Source: Silene conica (Eukaryota; Streptophyta; Magnoliopsida; Caryophyllales; Caryophyllaceae). Taken from it: a stretch of 64,000 nucleotides of DNA. Location of the stretch: assembly GCA_029255685.2 (NCBI GenBank), contig CM055313.2:30624579-30688578 (forward strand), read 5' to 3'. The notes beneath the pieces were generated by a model. That model ran no database searches. It worked only from the letters and a program-made list of their open reading frames with translations, and was not told the origin of the DNA. The translations under genes were made by a program, and so were the position numbers. Of the stretch, positions 9,935 to 20,534 are shown piece by piece; position 1 is the first letter of the stretch; every line of letters starts with the position of its first letter.

Positions 9935-9976
9935 GACCCCCCGGTCGGGTAACCGAAAGGGAAACCGGCTCTCCCT
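9935..9976 (+). repeat. GNRA-type module, upstream copy (LTR-A)
   Basis: A 42-base module of the form GACCCCCCGGTCGGGTAACC..., ending GGGAAACCGGCTCTCC. It can fold TCGG-GTAA-CCGA, a stem closed by a GUAA (GNRA) tetraloop in RNA. A diverged copy lies on the other side of the hairpin array, at 10788-10829. Confidence 0.7.
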
Positions 9977-10072
9977 CAACTTAGTTCTCGGGGTCAATTA
10001 AGTGTTGATTAGAGGATAAGAAAAGTAGAACTAGTGTTTAGTTCATAGACTTTGGTTGATATTGCGTTGATG

Positions 10073-10640
10073 CGTATTAAGTTATGCCTTAAGCTGGCCT
10101 CTGAACTTAATACGTGAGTTGTTTGTCATATATGGGGATATGCCTTAAGTTGGCCTCTGAGCCCTATATGTGTATGTTTGTCGTGTCTGGGACATGCCTT
10201 AAGTTGGCCTCTGAGTCCAGACATGTGTGATAGTGATCGCGCCAGAACATGCCTTAAGTTGGCCTCTGAGTCTGACGAGTAGAGCAGCTGCACAACGGGG
10301 TAGCTAAGGCACTGACACCTTGCCCGGAGTGCAGATGTTTGGTGCTAGAACATGCCTTAAGCTGGCCTCTGAGTTTAGTACCTTGTGATGTGGTGAAGGG
10401 ACATGCCTTAAGCTGGCCTCTGAGTCCTTTACTTTTGGATGCTAGTCTATGCCTTAAGTTGGCCACTGAGTCTAGTGTCTTGCTGATTGGCAGGTCCATG
10501 CCTTAAGTTGGCCTCTGAGTCCTTGCTTGCTGAATGATTTGGTGTTTAGGTTATGTCTTAAGTTGACCGCTGAACCTTTACACTTGCTGAACGATTTGGT
10601 ATTAGGTTATGTCTTAAGTTGACCGCTGAACCTTTTACTT
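10073..10640 (+). repeat. Array of hairpins with constant loop and co-varying stems (LTR-A)
   Basis: About ten units repeat the core ATGCCTTAAGCTGGCCTCTG (or close variants) every 45-65 bases. The bases on each side pair, but with different sequence in each unit. Unit 1 pairs CGTATTAAGTT (10073-10083) with AACTTAATACG (10104-10114). Unit 2 pairs CATATATGGGG with CCCTATATGTG using two G-T wobbles. Unit 3 pairs TGTCTGGGAC with GTCCAGACA. Later units pair GTGAAGGGAC with GTCCTTTAC and GTGTTTAGGTT with AACCTTTACAC. The last two units have the loop variant ATGTCTTAAGTTGACCGCTG. The loops contain the self-complementary CTTAAG and GGCC, which could make loop-loop contacts. Confidence 0.85.
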
Positions 10641-10787
10641 GCTGATCCTATCTGCTTGCCTTGAGTTGGTACGTGTCAGATATAGACATGGTTAATGATG
10701 AGTAAATGTATCTCTGTTAAGTTGTGGTTTAATCATCCAAGGCATTGGATGACTCTTAGTTCGGTTTCATAAATAATTGGATTGAAA

Positions 10788-10829
10788 GACCCCCCGACTG
10801 GGTAACCAGTAGGGAAACCGGCTCTCCTT
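10788..10829 (+). repeat. GNRA-type module, downstream copy (LTR-A)
   Basis: Direct-repeat partner of 9935-9976, bracketing the hairpin array. Here the hairpin is ACTGG-GTAA-CCAGT, a perfect 5-bp stem with the same GUAA tetraloop but different stem bases. Confidence 0.7.
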
Positions 10830-11365
10830 CCTATTTGTTTATGAAGTTGGTTGAGAGCCGTGCACTGTAATCGCTTGATAGTAAGAGATAAGTTGATGAG
10901 ATGTTTATGCTTCAGATGTTGATATATGTTGGAGTGTTCTGTATTGTTTATATGTTACGTGTTGTCACAAAAGGTGGCTAGGAGAACTCTAGTCACTCCC
11001 CACTGATTGTGGCGTACATGTTTTCATGTATGTAGGTACATGCAGGGTTGGAGATCGGGGTTACAGGAGAGCTAGCGAGTGATGATCCATTCATCAGTTG
11101 ACTTACCCGTTTACACTTAGCTAGACTCTTAGACTTTTGTTGTTTACGTTTTGGTGCCTGTAGGGATGTTCCATCCCAGGCTGTGTATATATTTCATTTC
11201 CGTACTTAGAACTGCTACTTATCTATTGTCGTTTATATCAGTTCTGTTTCCAGTTTCAGTTTAAAGCTTCTCGCATGTTAGTTTAGTTTGCTAAAAAGTT
11301 TTAATTCCGCTGCATTTTTAGTACTTTTACGTGTTTATATTTCCGCTTTCGCGAGGGGTTTTACA

Positions 11366-12519
11366 AGTATAATTCAGAATCCTAGTCAAACTATGTGTTT
11401 GAATCCTAATAGGATTAGGAATTGTATTCATAGTCAAACTAAGAGTCTTAATTACACTAGGTATAAGATTTCTAGTTCTAGTAGGATCTAGGTCATTGGA
11501 CCGAATTAGGTTAGGATTAGGGCAGAATTAAACACCTATAAATAGGGTGCTTGAGACATGTGTTTTGACACAATTCAAATAATAATAAACAAGCAAATTT
11601 CAGATTATAAGTGTTCTTATAATATTCGGTTGATCGAGTGTTAATCCAAGCCGTTATTATTTGTCGCGTTTCAAATACTAGCACGAGCTATACCGTATAG
11701 GTCTAGGTTATAATTTATCATTGGTTAAACTATAGGTCTAGGTTAAGCAAATACCCATCTACCCTACAATCACCAACCATCCGTCCCACAACCATAATCG
11801 TCCGTCCATAACCACACCCACATCCATTCGTCCAAACACATAAACATACATACAGCCTTTTGTTCCAAGTTCACAATCATACAATTTGTTCATTCACACA
11901 AATACAATCATCCATTCACCACCGAAACAGCCATATTTCCGCAATTAAACAGAACACCCGATGAGCCGAGTGTTGAAAACAACGAAGTTTCTGCGTCGAG
12001 TTCTAGTCTATTAGAATCCGTATCACCTTCAATACACACGGAGCTCCCACACGAAAGTTGTCTCCCCACACAATCCAACATCAATGCGTTTTTTATTCTA
12101 GAAAATATGCAAGTTATTCAAAGTGTAACGTAAATTTGCATCTTTTAACCAAAATACAAGCTGTTGCATTGGAGTCCATTAAGCAATTAAATGGGAAGCT
12201 TGAGTCGAGTTAAAATTGAAGTCGAAAGCTTTGGATGTTACTGTTAAAGAGAGAAAAATGATAAAAAAAAAAGGTAGAATGGAGCAACGATAAAAAAAGG
12301 GGAAGGGGGAGCCGAAGTAAAAGTACGTATTTTGATTGCTGACTGGACTTCAATGGTGTTTTAATAGTGTTTTTCTATTGATAAAAAACGTACTGGTAGT
12401 TTGTTGGTGTTTTTTGATTGTAGTAGTAGTATTTGTATTCAGTTTTAGCGATAATTTTTAGAATTAAGTGGGATTTAAGGGGGTTATTATTAAAGATCGA
12501 CATATAAGGCAATTATTTG
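11366..12519. other. Unassigned sequence right of solo LTR-A, LTR-promoter-like
   Basis: Continues the AATCCTAGT-rich sequence seen at 8290-8425. CCTATAAATAGGG at 11535-11547 is a good TATA box, followed 30 bases later by an untranslated-leader-like AC-rich stretch; 11740-11930 is strongly C/A-rich. A purine tract AAAAAAAGGGGAAGGGGGA lies at about 12291-12311. This suggests an unrecognised LTR element into which LTR-A inserted, but I could not define its ends. No coding frame was recognised. ATTTG (12515-12519) is the left TSD candidate of the Athila-like element that starts at 12520. Confidence 0.4.
11537..11544 (+). promoter_or_regulatory. TATA box candidate
   Basis: TATAAATA inside CCTATAAATAGGG, in AT-rich context, with no ORF immediately downstream. 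Probably the promoter of an unrecognised LTR. Confidence 0.4.
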
Positions 12520-13256
12520 TGATGCATGTCGTTTATGCACCAAAGATAAATACCTAACTACTACTAACAAAAGCTAGTGGAAGTAGGGTCGAATTCCACA
12601 GGGAGACACGATCTTAAGTAGAGGTCAGTCTATGAGTCACAGAATTGGGGCGTTTTGTTTTTGATTATAACTAAGACGGATATGGAAGAACTTAAAATAA
12701 AGATGATTAAACGAGTTTCAAACAATAAAAAGAGGAATATGTCAGGATTCAGTTCGTCGCGGTAATTAATGTCACATAAAGATTAAGTCAGTCGAAACAA
12801 CAACGAAGTGGGAACGATTAATATCCTTTCGGTCTGAAATCACCCCTGGACTCCCATATCAATCTTTCGATCTCTAGATAGGTTACGTAAATCAACCTAA
12901 ACAAGCCTACCTTACCAATCTTTCGATCCAGGTAAGGTTTTACTAGGTAAACTGGTCTCCTGCGTGCACTCATTTAACAAGTTTTATAAAAATATTATTT
13001 TTGGGTGAACTTCGTCGTAAGGACGACTAACATGCAATTCCTACGACATAACTACCGTGAGTTCCTTCATCCTAACATATTATGGGGATTAACTACTCAT
13101 GCTTTGGGGAACTAAACTAATAACAACAAAACTAACAACAACATTCAACATAGAAAATAAAGATAAATTACTATAAAACGTAAAACAAGGAAAAACAAGA
13201 ACAATAAATAAAAGAGAGAATATGAATTACAGTAATGGCGAAAAAGGAATAACAAG
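12520..13256 (-). repeat. Athila-like LTR, distal piece
   Basis: Minus-strand end of the LTR. It contains the LTR-terminal phrase GTCTCCCTGTGGAATTCGACC (about 12590-12610, minus strand). The joined LTR is about 1475 bp. ACAAG at 13252-13256 is the left TSD of LTR-B. Confidence 0.7.
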
Positions 13257-13754
13257 TGTAACATCCCGTATTTTTATAAATATATTTTAAGGGTTTTTAA
13301 TTATTTTAAGTAATAAAATAATATTTTAATAATTTATTGGGAAAGTGTTTTAAATAAATAGTAAGATCCGTCTTAAGAACCTTAAGTCCTTAAGACGAAT
13401 ACAAACTTGGCAACTTGGATACACAACTTAAAACCCGTTCATTCCGACCCGTTTTCATTTAAAAGGAAAGGACAACTAAAACCCTCCTAAGACCCATGTA
13501 TGTCGACATAATCACCATTCCAAAAATAAGAACACTGTAAACTCTTTCTCACAAAACCTCCATAAATCCTCATCTCTTAATCCATTTTTCTTCATCATCC
13601 GTTCACCGAATCAAGGTAATAATTACATTTTCAGAATCCTCATCGAATTTGCAAGCCATCTATCACTTCCGTTTCTCATTTCCTTCATTTCGAAAATAGG
13701 GCTGTTTTTGTAGAATCCGCATTTCAGTCCTTAAAATCTGTTTTTCGTGATGTA

Positions 13755-13811
13755 GGTGAGGGCTTAGAAGACCCGGACGTGGATAGCTTCATTGTAGAAG
13801 AGGAGCTTTGA
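13755..13811 (+). CDS. Conserved 18-codon frame in LTR-B
   Basis: Reads GEGLEDPDVDSFIVEEEL then TGA, directly after an acceptor-like GATGTAG. Donor-like CAAGGTAATAAT lies at about 13613-13624. It differs from the LTR-A copy by silent changes (GAA/GAG, GGA/GGC, CTT/TTA) and by conservative replacements. Confidence 0.45.
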   Translation, partial: GEGLEDPDVDSFIVEEEL

Positions 13812-14189
13812 GCGGGATTTGCTTTAAGGTGACGATAATGAGAGACTCGGCCTTATTGTATATATTAGCACTTTTCTTGTTTGAATTGGTTTAAGCTTCT
13901 GATTTTTATTGTTGTTGTTGTTGTTTGAACTTAGTAACATGATAGGAATGTTCTTACTTGATGATTTCATGCTTAGATGATGTTTCATATGTTCATTGTT
14001 CAATTTTCAGAAATTAGTGCTTAAGACGGATACAAATCATTTGCTTATTGAGGATTGTTTGTGGGATTAATTGCTGGTAGATAGTGTTTTTGGTGTTTGT
14101 ATATGTTGGGTAAACATTTGTTACTGCGAATTTAGGAGTCTTGGATCGATTTGTGAAGTTTTGATTGTTTTTGAGAAATCACGATTTTG

Positions 14190-14595
14190 CGTACAGCGGC
14201 CTCTGAGCCGACAGGCTGACCGGCAGCCGGTCGGCCGGCTCAGAATCGCTGTGTTGAATTTTTGATTGTTCAGAAATTGAGAAAGGTTTCTGAGCCGGTC
14301 AGTCGGCCGCCGGTCGACCGGCTCAGGATCCTTATTGGTGTTCTTCAAGTTTTGAAAATGGCATGGGAAGTGACTCCCAGCCGGCAGACCGGCAGCCGGT
14401 ACATCGGCTGAGAGTCACTCCTCGTGTTTAAAGTTTGAAGTTCGGCTTTGGGGAAGGGACTCCTAGCCGGCTGGCCGGCGGACGGTCCACCGGCTGAGAG
14501 CCTCTTCTCTTGTTTTTCAGACGGTTGATTAGGCATGGGAAGGGACTCCCAGCCGGTGGACCGGCAGACGGACTGGGACCGGCTGAGAGCCCCTG
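14190..14595 (+). repeat. GC-rich hairpin array in LTR-B (five units)
   Basis: Same architecture as at 9378-9780. The third unit (about 14370-14417) has a perfect outer stem GTGACTC with GAGTCAC around the conserved CAGCCGG and TCGGCTG arms. The second uses GAGCCGG with CCGGCTC. Confidence 0.8.
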
Positions 14596-15257
14596 TTTCC
14601 ATTGTTTTGTTTATAACTTTCAAAGGCTTATTCGGTTTTGATTGAAACTCGTTCCTTGTACCTTTGATGTGTGTTTGAGGTCCCCGGAGGACGGGCGACA
14701 CTATATTGGGTTCGGGTGTAAAACCCCTCGCGAAAGCGGAAATATAAAACACACAAAGTACTAAAAATGCAGCGGAATTTAAACTTTTTAAACATAAACA
14801 TCATGCGAGGTGAATTAAAACTAAAACTGGAAACTGAAACTGATATAAACAAAATAGATAAGTATAACAGTTCTAAGTACGGAAAAGATAATATATACAA
14901 AGTCTGGGATGGAACATCCCTACAGGCACCAAAACAAGAACTGTATCAAAACTAAGAGTTTAGCTAATCGGTGAAGTGTAAGTCATATGCTGAAAGGATC
15001 ATCACTCGCTAGCTCTCAAGTGAACCCCGTCCAACCTGCATGTACCTACATACATGAAAACATGTACGCCACAATCAGTGGGGAGTGACTAGAGTACTCC
15101 TAGCCACCTTTTGTAACGACACGTAACAAGCAATACAAACAGAACACTCCAACATATATAAACATGTGAAGCATATCAATATCTCAATAACTGATCTCAT
15201 ACTATCATGCAATCACTTATGCACGGCTCTCAACCAACTTCATAAACCGTTTGGAAG

Positions 15258-15297
15258 GAGAGCCGGTTTCCCTACTGGTTACCCAGTCGGGGGGTCT
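15258..15297 (-). repeat. GNRA-type module, downstream copy (LTR-C)
   Basis: Minus strand reads ACTGG-GTAA-CCAGT within the module, the same as the LTR-A downstream copy. The upstream partner at about 16213-16255 has TCGAGTAACCGA, where the tetraloop is degraded. Confidence 0.65.
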
Positions 15298-15464
15298 TTC
15301 AGTCCAACTATTTATGAAACCGATCGAAGAGTCATCCAATGCCTTGGATGAACAACAACTAGTCAAGACACTCATATGTTCAATATCAACATCTATATCA
15401 TCAATATCAATATCTACATCTGACACTGTACCAACTCAAGGCAAGCAGATTTAAAACAGCAAAT

Positions 15465-16125
15465 ATAAGGTTCAGCGGTCAACTTAAGACATAACCTACA
15501 TACTAACACACCTTCACTATCAAGGACTCAGAGGCCAATTTAAGGCATAGACCAAGATATCAGTAAACACTAGCAATGGGTCCAGAGGTGAACTTAACAC
15601 ATATCCCACTACCAAAACAATGTCGGGTCCGGAGGTGAACTTAACACATATCCCAACATACAATTCAAGTAAAGGGTCCAGAGGTGAACTTAACACATAT
15701 CCCTAAACATAACACAGTAATGGGTCCAGAGGTGAACTTAACACATATCCCACTACAAACAAATGTCAGGTCCAGAGGTAAACTTAACACATATCCCAAC
15801 ATACATCCACAAGCAAAGGGTCCAGAGGTGAACTTAACACATATCCCAATGCTACAAACAAGTATTGGGTCCAGAGGTGAACTTAACACATATCCCAATA
15901 CACAGCTATCGCACACCGGGTCCAGAGGTGAACTTAACACATATCCCGTGTACGACAACCGATCACGTGTCAGGTCTAGAGGTGAACTTAACACATATCC
16001 TGGCACGCCACAAGCAAAACACGTAATGGGTCCAGAGGTGAACTTAACACATATCCCATCACGCGACATACAGCTCACGTGTTAAGCTCAGAGGCCAGCT
16101 TAAGGCATACTTTAACACGCATCAA
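15465..16125 (-). repeat. Hairpin array in LTR-C with ten homogenised variant units
   Basis: Ordinary units lie at both ends (about 15465-15560 and 16085-16115). Between 15575 and 16065 are ten units, about 48 bp apart, with plus-strand core CCAGAGGTGAACTTAACACA instead of the usual core. Flanks still pair unit by unit: GTATTGGG with CCCAATAC, CACGTAATGGG with CCCATCACGCG, CGTGTCAGG with CCTGGCACG. In the last of these the usual GGG/CCC stem end has become AGG/CCT on both sides. Confidence 0.85.
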
Positions 16126-16424
16126 CCAATAACATCCAAAGATAGAAACTAACCTATAGTTCTAACTTCCTAAACCACTAAACAACACTTAATTGATCCC
16201 GGGAACTAAGATGAGGGAGAGCCGGTTTCTCTTTCGGTTACTCGACCGGGAGGTCTCTATCCTCACTCCATTCCCGAACCCAATATAGTGTTGCCCATCC
16301 TCCGGGGACCTCAAACACAGATCAAAGGTACATGGAATGAATTTCAATCAAAACCGATAAACCGTTTAAAAGTTACGGACTAATTACGAATTCAAAATAA
16401 AAACAAGCAACAGGGGTCCCCAGC

Positions 16425-16750
16425 CGGTCGGCAGGCAGCCGGCCTACCGGCTGGACACCCATCCTCACTTTCCTTCTTTATTTACGCCAAAAACAAGCAA
16501 GACGGGTTCCCAGCCGGTCGGCAGGCAGCCGGCCTACCGGCTGGGGAACCAAGTCCCACCTACAAACTTACGAGCATGACACTCAAGACAGGCTACCAGT
16601 CGGTCGGCAGGCAGCCGGCCTACCGGCTGGCAACCCAAATCCTAATTTTTCCCAAAACTCGCAAAAACAACAAAAGACACTCCCAGCCGGTCGACCGGCG
16701 GCCGGCCGGTCGACCGGCGGCCGGTCGGTCGACCGGCTCAGAGAGCCTGA
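16425..16750 (-). repeat. GC-rich hairpin array in LTR-C (four units)
   Basis: Units at about 16425, 16505, 16590 and 16680. The second has a perfect outer stem GGTTCCC with GGGAACC. The last is a longer run of GGTCGACCGGC repeats. Confidence 0.8.
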
Positions 16751-17149
16751 GCACGAAAGTCGTGTTTTCCAGCAATAGCAAAACTTCATGAAATCATACA
16801 AAACCTCAAGATTCGCAACAACAACTTCCTACCCATCAAATATAATCACCAAACCTACTAACTACCAGCAATTAAACCCACAAACAATCCTCAATAAGAT
16901 TATGATTTGTATCCGTCGCAAGCATACAATTTCTGAAATTTAACAACAAGTGCATATAACAACAACTAAGCATATGAGGGTCTTTAAGAAGGATTCCTAG
17001 CATGATACTAAGTGCATATAACAAGTGCATATAACAACAACACATTCAACATGAAAAATCAGAAGCTTAAACCAATTCAAGCAATAAAAGTGCTAATGTA
17101 TACAATAAGGCCGAGTTTCTCATTATCGTCACCTTAAAGCGATTTCCGA

Positions 17150-17206
17150 TCAAAGCTCTTCCTCTACCACGTAGCTATCCACGTCCGGGTTGTCTAAACC
17201 TTCACC
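17150..17206 (-). CDS. Conserved 18-codon frame in LTR-C
   Basis: On the minus strand it reads GEGLDNPDVDSYVVEEEL then TGA, following the acceptor-like CTTGTAG. Donor-like CAAGGTAATAATT lies at about 17336-17348 (minus strand). Confidence 0.45.
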   Translation of the reverse strand, partial: GEGLDNPDVDSYVVEEEL

Positions 17207-17868
17207 TACAAGCAAGAAACACGGATTTTAGGACTCAAGAACGAATTCTATGAAAACAGCCCAAATTTCGAGTTGATGGAAATGAGAAACGGAAGTGATA
17301 GATGGCTTGCAAATTCGATGAGGACTCCGAAAATGTAATTATTACCTTGATTCGGTGAACGGATGATGAAGAAAAAGGGATTAAGAGATGATGATTTATG
17401 GAGGTTTTGTGAGAAAATAAGTTACAGTGTTCTTATTTTTGAAATGTCAATATGTCGACATACATGGGTCTTAGGAGGGTTTATGTGTTGTCCTTTCCGT
17501 TTAAAAGAAAACGGGTTGGAATGAACGGGTTTTAAGTTAGGGAGTTCAAGTTGCCAAGTTTGTATGTGTCTTAAGGACTTAAGGTTCTTAAGACGGATCT
17601 TACTATTTATTAAAATACTTCTCAATAAACTATATAAATATATTTTATTACTTAAAAATAATTAAAGGCCGTTAAAATATAAATCACGAAAATATGGGAT
17701 GTTACATCGGGAATGGAGAGAGGATAGAGACTCCCCGATCGGGTAACCGAAAGGGAAACCGGCTCTCCCTCAACTTAGTTCCCGGGATCAATTAAGTGTT
17801 GATTAGAAGTTAAGAAAGTAGAACTATAGATTAATTCATAGACTTGGATGATATTGTATTGATGCGTA

Positions 17869-18260
17869 TTAAGTTATGCCTTAAGCTGGCCTCTGAACTT
17901 AATACGTGAGTTGTTTGTCATATATGGGGATATGCCTTAAGTTGGCCTCTGAGCCCTATATGTGTATGTTTGTCGTGTCTGGGACATGCCTTAAGCTGGC
18001 CTCTGAGTCCAGACATGTTTGATTGTGATCGCGTTGGAACATGCCTTAAGTTGGCCTCTGAGTCTGACGAGTAGAGCAGCTGCACAACGGGGTAGCTAAG
18101 GAACTGACACCTTGCCCGGAGTGCAGATGTTTGATGCTAGGACATGCCTTAAGCTGGCCTCTGAGTCTAGTATCTTGTGATGTAGTGAAGGGACATGCCT
18201 TAAGCTGGCCTCTGAGTCCTTTACTTTTGGATGTTAGTCCATGCGTTGAGTTGTCGCCTC
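17869..18260 (+). repeat. Hairpin array in LTR-B, first part
   Basis: Units match those of LTR-A (CGTATTAAGTT with AACTTAATACG, and so on). The array is cut at 18260 by the LARD and resumes at 39786-39965. The LARD target site GCCTC lies in the loop core of one unit. Confidence 0.85.
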
Positions 18261-20534
18261 TCTAATACTCCGTATTTTGCTATGTCTTATTTTAAGTACG
18301 GAGTAATTGTTTTGTTTAAAGTATTTGCACGTTATTCGATAATTAATTTATCGAATACGTGTTTTTATATTTTAACCGTATGTGCGTAGTGTAACGTAAA
18401 GTATGATAATAAGATAGGATATGGGTACTTATAGCATTGGGCCTCGTATAAAGTGAAACACCAAGCAGCCCACAAACACAACTCAACTCATCGACACACT
18501 ACGTTTAACACAAACCACACAAACCTCTATGCGTGCCGCCTTACTTAACGTATGATACCTCACCCCTTGACCTAAACGGAAGTCTGAAAATCTCATAACC
18601 ACCCAGCCGTCACATCACAGAGCAAGGGAGAAGGGTTTATACGGTCATCTCGGGGTGCTAGGACTGCTCGAATTGCCATAGAAGTAAGTCGTTCACAGCA
18701 GTTTCGTCTTTTCTTGGTTTGTCCTTTCGTTTTAATGCGTTGATTCTGATTAGATGCTAGGTTTATAAGTTCTGAAAGTTGTTTAATAACAAACTAGGAT
18801 GTATAGTAGTCATCTGTAGACCCTAATAACGTCATCCCTGTATACCTAGGACCACCGACATAGGGTTTTAATCACCATGGCAACCGGTTTTCCGTTTCGT
18901 GTCAGAACAGAGTTGTTAACGTTGAACCTTGCGTTTGATTTCGATGGAGTTTATGTGAATGTTTGTTTTGAGTAATAAGGGTGTTAGTTTGTCAGTGAGA
19001 AAAGGGTCGATTGGTGGTATTTACGGTGGTTTAGGGTGGTTGTGCTTATCGTTACAGTAGGCTGTTTTAGGGTAGGCTATGGCGTAAAACAGGGGAGTGT
19101 ACGTATGGGGTCTAGGATAGTCCGCGGTTGCAGGAGGTAGAAGAGGTGGCTGCGACTGCTATCTTCACACCCGGAACCACCACGACTCAGTGGCGAGTCT
19201 GGCGGTGTCGTGGGTGAAGGTAGTGGTTGGGTTTGGTGCCGAAACTGGGTTTCGTCGCGGTGGTCAGGGGGGTTACGGTCTGTACTGCGTTTTCTTTGTT
19301 GTTTCCGTAGGTTTGCTAGGCTGCGTCTTTTGTTGGCTAATTAGTGGAATATGGTAGTAGTATGTTGTTATGTATGTTAGATGGTTATTTTATTATTAAT
19401 TATGACACTAATTATATGGTTATGCTTGTATGGTATGGTAATGAGATGGGAATGATTAGTATTATGTAATGGTAAAGAAATAATTTTAGTAGTATAATTA
19501 TAATTATTGTTATGAACTATTGTGGTATAAGCATTTGTTATTGTTTTTATTATCTTACTAATGAGTATTGTGATATTTGGGTAAGTGTTCCTATGCTATA
19601 TTTAGTAAGGTTAAAAATGGTAATTCTAATTATAGTAAGTTATAATTGGCTATGATAATTGTGTATTATGGGCATGCTTATATGTGGATATATTCACCAT
19701 GTGTTATAAATAAATTAGTTAGGAACATGATCAAGTATGTGGTAGTGGTGATTGCTTGTACGAATAGCTTTTAATATTAAGTACTATTTATAGAAATTGA
19801 TACTCAGTAATAATTATAGGAACAGAGTTCGGTTATTCGAGGTGGAATATTCCTAGCAGCTGTTCAGTTGCCATTCTGCAATTTGAGGTAGGGGAATATC
19901 TATGACTTTGATTGTGATCTTACATGAGGACACTCAGTATCTGATTGATATATTTAGTTGTGATATATTGTGATTGATTGCTTATCACTGCTTATTGTGG
20001 AGAACGGAGATGTGATATGGGTCTTGTGATATGGGACTTGTGATATGGCCATGGGAGGTGTGGTGTGATGGGAGGTGTGGTGTGATGGAGGTGTGGAGTG
20101 GTGGAGGTGTGGTGGATGATCGAATGATATGGAGATGGAGGAGGATACGGTTCTATTGTTATTTATGTTTTATCTGTTTTACCTACTCAACCTCGCGGTT
20201 GACCCTGTGTATTCGTGTGACACCTACGATGATCCGGAATGGGGAGTAGATTATACAGAAAAGAGACAGATGAGCCAGGAGCTGGGACGGGAATGTGAGA
20301 TGCGGACTTGAGACCGACTTAGATCTACATCACATATAGAGTAGTTGTCATTTGGGCTTTTATTTCTCCTATGTAATCTCTGAAATAACAAAAGTTTAAA
20401 TTATATCAATTTTTATATAAAGTACTTTGGTTAATTTACTTTGTTATTCACTACCTCGGATATTCCGAGATAGTAACAGCTCAATTTACTGAGGATGTCT
20501 TGCTAAAGGCTCCTTAATAAATCGGGGTGTTACA
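18261..20534 (+). repeat. LARD 5' LTR
   Basis: 2274 bp. Its second base is mutated (TCTAATAC instead of TGTAATAC in the right LTR). It contains a short G/T-rich minisatellite at 20053-20115. Small open frames inside it are duplicated in the other LTR but show no protein-like features. Confidence 0.88.
20053..20115 (+). repeat. GGAGGTGTGGTGTGAT minisatellite
   Basis: About four imperfect tandem copies of a 15-17-base G-rich unit. An identical array occurs in the right LTR at about 39304-39366. Confidence 0.75.

Larger units (their letters stand above)
8430..11365 (+). mobile_element. Solo LTR-A, Tekay chromovirus family (+)
   Basis: The 2936-bp unit starts TGTAACATCC and ends GGGGTTTTACA, with identical 5-bp flanks AGTAT (8425-8429 and 11366-11370). 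No internal region is present, so this is a solo LTR left by LTR-LTR recombination. The family is fixed by the LTRs of the coding element at 42319-64000, which have the same ends read on the other strand. It contains a Lys/Arg-free 18-codon reading frame, two hairpin arrays and paired GNRA-type modules, each listed separately. Confidence 0.92.
14717..17706 (-). mobile_element. Solo LTR-C, Tekay family (-), inside LTR-B
   Basis: On the plus strand it begins TGTAAAACCCC and ends GGGATGTTACA. TSD TCGGG is at 14712-14716 and 17707-17711. It is about 2990 bp with no internal region. It lies in opposite orientation inside a copy of the same LTR, so 13257-14716 and about 16260-17706 form long inverted arms. 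Confidence 0.92.

Noticed and set aside
10073-10640. CRISPR-like pattern of constant repeat and variable spacer
   Set aside because: The spacers are the paired arms of neighbouring hairpins, the repeats vary, the context is a plant LTR, and no cas genes are present.
15665-16085. Open frames of about 135 codons on both strands with repeated peptide
   Set aside because: They are translations of the 48-bp hairpin array. Unit spacing is not kept in frame in other copies and stems explain the sequence better.
20031-20311. Small ORFs present in two copies (also at 39282-39562) as genes
   Set aside because: The duplication is because both lie in LTRs of the LARD, and one includes a minisatellite. 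No coding constraint could be shown.
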